Of a stretch of 5,642 nucleotides of DNA, positions 1 to 5,642 are shown piece after piece. This DNA comes from JADKHR01 sp041917295 (GTDB lineage Bacteria > Elusimicrobiota > Elusimicrobia > FEN-1173), in NCBI GenBank assembly GCA_041917295.1, contig JAYRXX010000047.1, positions 1-5,642 of the forward strand. Reading direction: 5' to 3'. Within the stretch, counting starts at the first letter, position 1. The number at the start of each line of letters is the position of its first letter. The notes beneath the pieces were generated by a model that worked only from the letters and a program-made list of their open reading frames with translations, was not told the DNA's origin and did no database searches. The translations under genes were made by a program, and so were the position numbers.

Positions 1-293
1 AGGTGGACGGGTCGGGGAATGGGTTAAACCTGGGGGTGGTGGATTGGGGGGATTTTGACAACGACGGAGACTTGGACATTTTGACCCACGGATCCAATGT
101 GGGGTATAGCCAGTTGAGGGTGTATCAAAACAACGGCAACGCAACCATCGATGCGGCGCAAATTGAGGTGGACGGATTGAACGGGGGTCTGGAAAACGGG
201 GAAGCCCATTGGGGCGATTACGACGCGGACGGGGATTTGGACGTGCTGATCTGCGGTAGCAACAATTTGCGGGTGTATAAGAACAAACATGAT
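1..293 (+). repeat. Propeller A: last two FG-GAP/VCBS blades of a block cut by the window edge
   Basis: Two repeat units of the FG-GAP/VCBS (integrin alpha blade) type are visible. The first runs from the edge to 161, with the W-G-D-F-D-N-D-G-D-L-D core starting at 45. The second runs from 162 to 293, with W-G-D-Y-D-A-D-G-D-L-D starting at 210. Each core is followed by a short variable loop and the strand L-R-V-Y-[QK]-N. The first unit ends with the usual N-N-G-N-A-T-I-D-A-A-Q; the second stops at K-N-K-H-D and passes straight into a Fn3 module. This is how the last blades of blocks B and C also end, so these are probably blades six and seven of a seven-bladed propeller whose first five blades lie upstream. 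Unlike the final blades of B and C, this final blade keeps an intact acidic loop. Confidence 0.88.
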
Positions 294-3200
294 TTAAAGC
301 AGGTGAACACAACACCCGCGGCCCCCACGACTTTGGCGGGCGGGTTTACGTTCGACGCCAGCGGGGTGAGCGTGGCGAGTTTGACCTGGAACGCAGGCAC
401 CGACAGCGGGACCGGCGCCACGCCGGAGAACGTGCTGACCTACGACATCCAGATATCGACTGTGTCGAACTTTGCGTCGGTCATATTCCCCGGCCAGATG
501 GGGGCGACACCGCGCATGGGAAGTTATTTGAAGCCGCCCAAGATCTTTAACAGCAATACCTACTACGGCGTTGTGATGAAATCAACGGATCCCTGGAACG
601 CGCAGACCACGGCCAGCTACGGCCTACGCACGGACACCACCTATTACTACCGAATTAAAGCGGTGGACTCTGCCTTGGCGGAGTCGGGGTGGTCAAGCAA
701 TGGAAGTGCCTATACGGGCGTGGCGCCCAGCACGAGCACGTTGGCGGCCGCGTCCACGGCCACGGACGGGGAAGTGTTGCTGACGTGGAACAGCGCGGGC
801 GACGACGGTATGAACGGCAACCTCACGGGGACTTACCGGATCCAGTATGCAACTTATACCCCCACCTGGAGTACAAGCTCAACACCAACCAATGCCACAA
901 CGGTGACGATCGCCACAACCACGCAGGTCCCGGGTTCGGCCCAGGCAAAGCTGATTACCGGTCTGACGGGCGGGCTGACTTATTACTTCGTTTTGTGGAC
1001 CGGCGACGAAGTCCCCAACTGGTCGACCATTTCAAACAGCACCTCCGCGGTGCCGACGCTGACGGTTGATGTTGTATCGCCGTCCACCAGCACGCTAAGC
1101 GCGGCGAGCGCTAACCCGGAAGAAGTGGTGTTGACCTGGACGAGCGCTGGGGACGACGGATCAACAGGCAACCTCACCGGCAATTATCGAATCCAAAACG
1201 CGACGTATTCGGCCACGTGGGACACCGGTTCAACCCCCACCAATGCGACGACGGTCACGATCGCCACGACAACGCAAACGCCCGGGTCTGCCCAAAGTAA
1301 GACAATCACAGGGCTCATCTCCGGCACGACCTACTACTTTGCGATTTATACCCAAGACGAGGCCAGTAACTGGTCCAGCGTGTCAAACACCACCTCCGCC
1401 GTTGGAGGATTCTGGTTCGATCCCAACCAAATCGAAGTGGACGGGGCAGGTTGGGGACTACATAATGGAGGTGTGTCATGGGGTGATTATGACAATGATG
1501 GGGATCTTGATGTGCTGGCTAGCGGGGGCGTTTCGCAGACAGGAACAGGGCAACTAAGAATTTATAAAAATAACGGAAATGCGACGATAAACCCAGCGCA
1601 AATCGAGGTGGACGGAGTTAATGGCGGATTATATGGCGGAGTGCGCTGGGGTGACTATGATAATGACGGGGATTTGGATATTCTGACTGGCGGGATATCT
1701 TCTTCTGGTACCAAGGAGTTGCGAATATACAAGAACAACGGCAACGGCACGATTGATCCTGCGCAAATTGAAGTGGATGGCGCCGGGGGGGGGACGGGAG
1801 GCGGCGGGGATTGGGGTGATTATGATAATGACGGAGATCTGGATATTCTGGTGAGTGGTGGAACCGCGCTAAAGATTTACAAAAATATCGGGAATGGGAC
1901 CATGGATTCTCTTGAAATGGACGTGGATGGAGCGGGGGGAGGGTTAAGTAGTCCCGATGTCGGGTGGGGAGACTTTGATAATGATGGAGACCTGGATATG
2001 CTATTGACCGGTTACACAGGTGCGGTCGTGCGTCAATTAAGAATTTATAGAAACAATGGCAACGGGACAATAAACCCAACCCAGATTGAAGTGGACGGTG
2101 CCGGGAATGGAATGACAGGTCGTCTTGCCTGGGGCGACTATGACAGTGATGGAGATCTGGATATTTTGTTGACAGGAAACTCAAGCACAAATGACCGGCA
2201 ATTACGAATATACAAGAACAACGGCAACGGCACGATTGATCCCGCGCAGATTGAAGTGGATGGATTTGGAGGGGGGGTGGAAGGTGGAGGAGCGGGCTGG
2301 GGCGATTTTGATAATGATGGTGATATTGATATTTTAATTAATGGGATGCAGTCCAGTGGATTTACTGTAGAGCTTCGGGTCTATAAAAATAACGGCAACG
2401 GAACTATTGACTCGAACCAAATTGAGGTAGACGGACCCGGTGGAGGGATGTCGTTGGCTGATGTCGCTTGGGGCGATTTTGACATGGATAGCGATATTGA
2501 TGTTCTCGCTTTAGGTACCAGTGGTGGTTATCAACTGAGGATATACAAGAATCTTTGTGCGACGGCGAACAATTCTCCGTCCGCGCCAACAACATTGTCC
2601 GGGACATGGGCTCACAACCCAACGGGGTCATCCACGGCGACATTTAAGTGGAATTCCGGCTCTGACAATGGGGCCACACCGACACAAACAAACGGACTGA
2701 CCTACCAATTAGAGATTTCGTCCAACAGCGGATTCGCAGGGAAAAGCCTGATATCGAGTCCTTGGACGACGCCCGGAACGGGAAATTACCTCAAACCGCC
2801 TAAGATATACGATGGAAATACCAACCACGGCGTCTACCTGAGGGCGTTGCCTCAAACCAATACGACATATTACTTCCGGGTTAAATCGATCGACGCAGGG
2901 TTAAAAGAATCGGCTTGGAGCACAACCGGAAGTTTGTATACGGCGGTGGCGAGCTCTGCGCCGTCGTCTGTGTCAGACCTGGTGGCCAGCGTGGAATTGG
3001 GTGAAGGGCAGTTGACGCTTACCTGGACGGCGCCATTGAACATTGATGCGGGAGCCGCAGCAGCGTATGACATTCGGTACAGTTCCACGGGGGCCATCAC
3101 GAACGACACGGAATTCAACAACGCGACAGCGTTAACGGGCGAGCCGACTCCCGGCTTGGCGGGTACAGGAGAATCGATGGTCTTAAGGGGAATAGTGCCG

Positions 3201-5642
3201 TATCAAACCATGTATTTTGGCATGAAATCATCGAACGCAAATGGAACAAGCGGACTGGACGTATCAAATCCCCGACCGAGCGCTGTGGCCAAAGCGTTTG
3301 ATGCGTCGCAGATCGAGGTGGATGGGATGGGTGGAGGACTCGTTTATGGCGGCACGGCGTGGGGCGATTATGACAATGATGGGGATGTGGACATTTTGGT
3401 GAACGGTACTGGCGGAGGAGCAAGCCAACTTCGCATTTACAAAAACAATGGCAACGGAACAATCGATACCGCCCAAATCGAAGTGGATGGTGTTAACAAC
3501 GGGTTAACCTCAGGCGGAGTTGCGTGGGGGGATTACGACCACGACGGGGACCTGGACATTTTGATTTGCGGCATCACGGGGAGCTCGCGGGAATTCAGAA
3601 TATACAAGAACAACGGAAACGGATCGATTAATCCTGCTCAGATTGAGATCGATGGGACCGGAAACGGGTTGACGGGAGTTGCGGTGTGGGGCGACTACGA
3701 TAACGATGGGGACCTTGACATTTTGGCAGAAGGCATGCAAACAGCGAGTAGTTCAAAAGAGCTCCGTGTGTACAAAAATAACGGCAACGGATCGATCGAG
3801 CCAGGTCAAATAGAAGTGGACGGGGCTGGGAACGGAATGGACTCCGGTGGTGCGGCCTGGGGGGATTACGACAACGACGGGGATTTAGACATTCTGGTGA
3901 GTGGCAGCTTAGCCGCCGCCACAGCACAGTTGCGTATTTACAAGAACAACGGAAATGGCACAGTTGATCCCAACCAAATCGAAGTGGACGGTGCGGGAGG
4001 AGGGCTGAGGTTTAGCAGTCTGGCATGGGGGGATTATGACAACGATGGGGATTTGGATATCTTGGTGTCTGGCGAAACGGGAAGTTCATCACAAGAACTA
4101 AGAGTCTACAAGAATAACGGGAACGGAACGATCGATGTCGCTCAGGTTGAAGTGGATGGGTCGGGCGGGGGATTGTACTATGGCGGAGTAAGTTGGGGCG
4201 ATCTTGATAACGATGGGGATTTGGACATTTTGGCGAGCGGATCTTTCGTAAGCGAATTGCGCGTTTACCGAAACAACGGGAATGGCACAATAAACGCCAC
4301 ACAAGAGGAACTGGATGCCACTGGGAAAGGGCTCAATAATTCATCGGCTATTTGGGGGGACTTTGAAAACGACGGGGATATAGATGCGCTGGGGGTGGGA
4401 TTCGACTCTGTTAGTAATGTCCAGATTCGAATTTACAGCAATCGGCATGACGTTACGCGGGCAAACACGACTCCCGCGGCGCCGACGACGTTGGCGGGCG
4501 GGTTTACGTTTAATTCAACCGGCGTGAGCGTGGCGAGCATGACGTGGAACGCGGGCACCGACAGCGGCACCGGGGCCACGCCGGAGAACGTGCTGACCTA
4601 CGACATCCAAATTTCGACCGTGTCGAACTTTGCGTCGGTCATATTCCCTGGGCAGATGGGGGCCACGCCAAGGATGGGAAGCTATTTGAAACCGCCCAAG
4701 ATCTTTAACGGCAACACTTACTACGGCGTTGTGATGAAATCCACGGATCCCTGGAACGCGCAGACCACGGCTAGTTATGGGCTTCGCACGGACACAACGT
4801 ATTACTACCGGGTGAAGACCGTGGACTCTGCCTTGGCAGAGTCCAGTTGGTCCAATGGGGGCAACGCTTATACGGGCGTGGCGCCCAGCACGAGCACGTT
4901 GGCGGCGGCGTCTACGGCCACGGACGGGGAAGTGTTGCTCACCTGGAACAGCGCCGGGGACGACGGCATGAACGGCAACGTCACCGGGACATACCGGATC
5001 CAGTATGCCACTTACACCCCCACCTGGAGTACCAGCTCAACACCAACCAATGCTACAACGGTCACGATCGCCACGACCACACAAGTTCCAGGGTCGGCGC
5101 AAAGCAAACTGATCACGGGTCTGACGGGCGGATTGACCTATTATTTTGTTTTGTGGACCGGGGACGAAGTCCCCAACTGGTCCACTATTTCAAACAGCAC
5201 TTCCGCGGTGCCGTTTGTTTCGATTCGATCGATGACCATTGAGGGGTTAAGCACGTTGGGGTTTGGGGTTGTTAATTTGGGTTCCCAGGTGGTGGCGAGC
5301 ACGGGCGTGGTGATCCGTAACGACGGGACGTTAATGAACAGATATTCAATGAGCGCGTCCACGGACACCGTGGGCACGCCTTGGAGTATCCAAGCCAGCA
5401 CGCCGGCCGGCCCCGACGGGATGGTGATTTATGGATTGTTTGACGGTGACACAGGTCCCGTGTTGGGCAATTTCGATGTGGACGACGTGATCGGACCCAC
5501 AGACAATTCAAGTTCCAGCAGTATTTACAGCATTGACGGAAGCACCACAGGCACAAACGTGCCCGCCGGGGAAGACCGCAAGCTGTGGATCCGCATGGAC
5601 ATGCCCACCACATCCCGCACCGAAACCCCCCAAAGCATCCGA
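1..5642 (+). CDS. Giant FG-GAP/VCBS beta-propeller and fibronectin type III repeat protein, partial at both ends
   Basis: One uninterrupted frame covers the whole window; bases 1-2 are the end of a codon, most likely GAG (Glu) by analogy with the I-E-V-D-G start of the other repeats. There are 1,880 complete codons, no in-frame stop, and neither the true start nor the stop is present. The protein consists of FG-GAP/VCBS repeats (residues 1-97, 472-852, 1099-1483) separated by seven Fn3-like modules and followed by a beta-rich region (1738-1880). The aspartate-rich D-x-D-x-D-G-x-x-D loop in each blade is the calcium-binding type of integrin alpha and FG-GAP families. I count only three cysteines (codons at 252, 2556, 3567), and Gly, Asn, Asp, Ser and Thr are very frequent, as expected for an exported protein. 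No signal peptide or anchor can be seen because both termini are outside. No catalytic domain is recognised; adhesion or ligand binding at the cell surface is inferred from the architecture only. The frame and family assignment are firm, the role is not. Confidence 0.95.
306..722 (+). other. Fn3-1: long fibronectin type III-like module with central insert
   Basis: Residues 102-240. It opens with the proline-rich entry N-T-T-P-A-A-P-T-T-L. The core strand S-L-T-W-N (Trp at 387) and L-T-Y-D-I-Q-I-S follow, and it closes with T-T-Y-Y-Y-R-I-K-A-V-D-S and a Trp-Ser pair, the order expected for strands B, C, F and G of a fibronectin type III fold. At about 139 residues it is longer than the usual 90-100. 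The extra length lies between the C strand and the Y-Y-Y-R strand (M-G-S-Y-L-K-P-P-K-I-F through the K-S-T-D-P-W-N segment). The same long form recurs at 2568 and almost identically at 4464. It acts as a spacer or linker after propeller A; any binding role is unknown. Confidence 0.72.
723..1055 (+). other. Fn3-2: fibronectin type III-like module of the S-A-G-D-D-G type
   Basis: Residues 241-351, about 111 residues. It has the motif order P-S-T-S-T-L, V-L-L-T-W-N-S-A-G-D-D-G, G-T-Y-R-I-Q-Y-A, T-N-A-T-T-V-T-I-A-T-T, L-I-T-G-L-T-G-G-L-T-Y-Y-F-V-L-W-T and N-W-S-T-I-S-N. The aromatic Y-Y-F strand followed by a W-T-G-D-E-x-x-N-W-S turn is the typical end of these bacterial Fn3 modules. It is homologous to the next module (Fn3-3), with only one codon of length difference, and is nearly identical to Fn3-7 at 4881. 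It joins Fn3-1 directly, with no linker. Confidence 0.75.
1068..1403 (+). other. Fn3-3: second S-A-G-D-D-G type fibronectin type III-like module
   Basis: Residues 356-467. It repeats Fn3-2 motif by motif: S-P-S-T-S-T-L, V-V-L-T-W-T-S-A-G-D-D-G, G-N-Y-R-I-Q-N-A, T-N-A-T-T-V-T-I-A-T-T-T, T-I-T-G-L, T-T-Y-Y-F-A-I-Y-T and N-W-S-S-V-S-N-T-T-S-A-V. The match to Fn3-2 is offset by 351-354 bp, so this is a tandem module duplication, older than the 306/4464 duplication because it is much more diverged. A short G-G-F-W-F-D-P-N-Q linker (about 1404-1430) leads into propeller B. The duplicated downstream cassette (Fn3-6, Fn3-7) has no counterpart of this module. Confidence 0.74.
1416..2558 (+). repeat. 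Propeller B: seven tandem FG-GAP/VCBS blades
   Basis: Seven units start at 1431, 1602, 1767, 1917, 2085, 2250 and 2421, with lengths of 57, 55, 50, 56, 55 and 57 residues and a truncated last unit. The core W-G-D-[YF]-D begins at 1479, 1647, 1812, 1965, 2130, 2298 and 2469. The consensus is I-E-V-D-G-x-G-x-G-(L/M), a short Gly-rich turn, W-G-D-Y-D-N-D-G-D-L-D-I-L-x-x-G, a variable loop of roughly 4-10 residues, L-R-I-Y-K-N-N-G-N-G-T-I-D-P-A-Q. This is the FG-GAP/VCBS blade, with Asp-rich loops that would hold calcium. Unit 3 is the shortest and very Gly-rich; unit 4 starts with M-D-V-D-G; unit 7 has a weakened loop (D-M-D-S-D-I-D) and ends at Y-K-N-L-C. The leading F-D-P-N-Q (1416-1430) is the missing tail of blade 7, suggesting ring closure between the ends. 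Confidence 0.92.
1785..1816 (+). other. Nine-G tract and potential G-quadruplex inside blade B3
   Basis: A run of nine G (1785-1793) is followed by G runs at 1796-1798, 1806-1809 and 1813-1816, separated by loops of 2, 7 and 3 bases. This fits the usual four-run G-quadruplex pattern on the coding strand. It encodes the Gly-rich turn before W-G-D in the shortest blade of propeller B. The frame is intact through it. Whether the structure forms is not shown; high Gly content alone could produce the pattern. Confidence 0.5.
2568..2951 (+). other. Fn3-4: long fibronectin type III-like module, diverged relative of Fn3-1
   Basis: Residues 856-983. It follows the Fn3-1 pattern with lower identity: N-S-P-S-A-P-T-T-L-S-G-T-W, A-T-F-K-W-N-S-G-S-D-N-G, L-T-Y-Q-L-E-I-S, G-N-Y-L-K-P-P-K-I-Y-D-G-N-T, T-T-Y-Y-F-R-V-K-S-I-D-A and a final W-S-T-T-G-S-L-Y-T. 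The K-P-P-K-I motif in the central insert and the Y-T-A-V-A exit link it to the Fn3-1/Fn3-6 subfamily. It joins the end of propeller B to Fn3-5. Its divergence shows that this subfamily predates the recent duplication. Confidence 0.7.
2955..3290 (+). other. Fn3-5: fibronectin type III-like module of the Y-D-I-R-Y-S / G-E-P-T-P type
   Basis: Residues 985-1096. The motif order is S-V-S-D-L-V-A-S, L-T-L-T-W-T-A-P, A-A-A-Y-D-I-R-Y-S-S, F-N-N-A-T-A-L-T-G-E-P-T-P, G-E-S-M-V-L-R-G-I-V-P and M-Y-F-G-M-K-S-S-N-A-N-G-T-S-G-L. This is a common bacterial Fn3 form, different from both the K-P-P-K-I type and the S-A-G-D-D-G type elsewhere in the window, and it occurs only once here. The usual Tyr-Tyr-Phe of the F strand reads M-Y-F. 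A short A-V-A-K-A-F-D-A-S-Q linker leads into propeller C. Confidence 0.75.
3297..4451 (+). repeat. Propeller C: seven tandem FG-GAP/VCBS blades
   Basis: Seven units start at 3312, 3477, 3642, 3810, 3978, 4146 and 4305, with lengths of 55, 55, 56, 56, 56 and 53 residues and a truncated seventh. The W-G-D core begins at 3360, 3525, 3687, 3858, 4026, 4194 and 4353. Units 1-5 keep the Asp-rich loop perfectly (D-N-D-G-D or D-H-D-G-D). Unit 6 has W-G-D-L in place of W-G-D-Y/F. Unit 7 is the most altered: it starts E-E-L-D-A-T-G-K-G-L, has F-E-N-D-G-D-I-D-A-L with Glu for the first loop Asp, and ends at I-Y-S-N-R-H-D. The leading F-D-A-S-Q (3297-3311) supplies the tail segment that unit 7 lacks, as in propeller B. 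The H-D exit resembles that of propeller A (K-N-K-H-D), consistent with blocks A and C being related with their downstream Fn3 pairs. Confidence 0.92.
4464..4880 (+). other. Fn3-6: near-identical copy of Fn3-1
   Basis: Residues 1488-1626. It aligns to Fn3-1 without gaps at an offset of 4,158 bp. By my count about 11 of 139 residues differ, clustered at F-N-S-T-G near the start and at the S-W-S-N-G-G-N turn near the end. The central insert with K-P-P-K-I-F and the D-P-W-N turn are unchanged apart from one Ser-to-Gly. The fold reading is the same as for Fn3-1. Confidence 0.73.
4881..5213 (+). other. Fn3-7: near-identical copy of Fn3-2
   Basis: Residues 1627-1737. Only two amino-acid differences from Fn3-2 were found (Leu to Val in G-N-V-T-G-T and Ala to Ser in S-A-Q-S-K). 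Similarity to the upstream copy stops right after S-T-S-A-V-P. Upstream a Fn3-3 module follows; here the protein switches to the distinct C-terminal region. That break marks the right edge of the duplicated cassette. Confidence 0.75.
5214..5642 (+). other. Beta-rich region after the last Fn3 module, family not recognised, cut by window edge
   Basis: Residues 1738-1880, with no similarity to any other part of the window. Features seen are alternating hydrophobic segments such as L-G-F-G-V-V-N-L-G-S-Q-V-V, the strand-turn G-V-V-I-R-N-D-G-T, M-V-I-Y-G-L-F-D-G-D-T-G, an acidic F-D-V-D-D-V-I-G-P, a Ser-rich stretch and N-V-P-A-G-E-D-R-K-L-W-I-R-M-D-M-P. The layout (mean-level strand, N-D-G turn, Trp-Ser-Ile, then R-K-L-W-I-R near the end) resembles immunoglobulin-like beta-sandwich domains found near the end of large environmental bacterial surface proteins. 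Such domains often finish with an alternating Val/Thr strand, so the stop codon may lie shortly downstream. That is inference from recall, not shown here. Confidence 0.5.

Larger units (their letters stand above)
306..1055 (+). repeat. Long direct repeat, copy 1 (encodes Fn3-1 plus Fn3-2)
   Basis: This 750-bp stretch aligns without gaps to 4464-5213 (offset 4,158 bp). About 237 of 250 codons give the same residue by my reading. Many base changes are at third positions, and there are perfect runs such as 38 bp at 711-748 matching 4869-4906. Flanking sequence is much less similar: the blade before it is diverged, and after 1055 the two copies encode different domains. The repeat begins and ends at module boundaries. 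Confidence 0.9.
4464..5213 (+). repeat. Long direct repeat, copy 2 (encodes Fn3-6 plus Fn3-7)
   Basis: Same orientation and same frame as copy 1. The spacing of 4,158 bp equals 1,386 codons, so recombination between the copies would remove or add a Fn3-Fn3-Fn3-propeller-Fn3-Fn3-propeller cassette without disturbing the reading frame. The high identity against the diverged surroundings points to recent duplication or gene conversion. Confidence 0.9.

Noticed and set aside
689..1069. Plus-strand frame of 126 codons, similar to another at 4847-5242, which could suggest a conserved overlapping gene
   Set aside because: Both are out-of-frame readings of the duplicated Fn3 DNA. Their similarity follows from the 750-bp direct repeat, and the product is low-complexity Arg/Gly/His-rich.
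1618..2190. Long minus-strand open frame of 190 codons, with other antisense frames over the propeller blocks
   Set aside because: They are antisense readings of the blade repeats. Their His/Pro/Arg-rich periodic sequence simply mirrors the D-N-D-G-D codons, and the + frame is open throughout with clear protein conservation.
1431..4304. Regularly spaced repeats resembling a CRISPR or satellite array
   Set aside because: The period is 150-171 bp in multiples of three, the similarity is in the encoded protein rather than in short identical DNA repeats, and there are no unique spacers.
45..4400. D-x-D-x-D-G-x-x-D loops as EF-hands or dockerin repeats
   Set aside because: The loops are preceded by W-G and followed by beta-type I-L-V-x-G and L-R-I-Y-K-N segments rather than helices, and the unit length of about 55 residues fits FG-GAP/VCBS blades.
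1..5642. A frameshift or gene break between repeat blocks
   Set aside because: I followed the frame codon by codon across all module boundaries and found no stop and no phase change.

Overview
The window lies entirely inside one very large protein-coding gene on the + strand. A single reading frame (codons starting at position 3 and every third base after) runs without a stop from the first base to the last. It gives 1,880 complete codons, with neither the start codon nor the stop codon in view. No intergenic DNA, RNA gene, promoter, terminator or mobile element is visible. In the entries below, residue n of the partial protein is encoded at positions 3n to 3n+2.

The product is a modular, repeat-built protein, almost certainly exported. 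It alternates blocks of FG-GAP/VCBS-type repeats (integrin-alpha-like beta-propeller blades, core W-G-D-[YF]-D-N-D-G-D-L-D-I-L) with fibronectin type III-like (Fn3) modules. The order is: propeller A, of which only the last two blades are in view (1-293); Fn3-1, Fn3-2 and Fn3-3 (306-1403); propeller B with exactly seven blades (1416-2558); Fn3-4 and Fn3-5 (2568-3290); propeller C with exactly seven blades (3297-4451); Fn3-6 and Fn3-7 (4464-5213), a near-copy of Fn3-1 plus Fn3-2; and a distinct beta-rich region (5214-5642) that may be near the C-terminus. The two complete blocks of seven match the blade number of integrin-type propellers. Their edges are complementary: each block begins with a stray half-unit that its last blade lacks. 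This suggests three closed propellers strung on Fn3 linkers.

The pair at 306-1055 and 4464-5213 is a gap-free 250-codon duplication, about 95% identical in protein by my reading. The copies are 4,158 bp apart, exactly 1,386 codons. The gene therefore seems to have grown by duplicating large propeller-plus-Fn3 cassettes, and recombination between the copies would shorten it without breaking the frame.

The organism is a bacterium with moderately GC-rich DNA. The Fn3 signatures (S-A-G-D-D-G, Y-D-I-R-Y-S, G-E-P-T-P) and the C-terminal R-K-L-W-I-R segment recall giant surface proteins of Elusimicrobiota, Omnitrophota and related environmental lineages. That is a weak impression from memory, not a placement. 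No enzymatic domain is seen; surface adhesion or ligand binding is the most reasonable role, by inference from the architecture.
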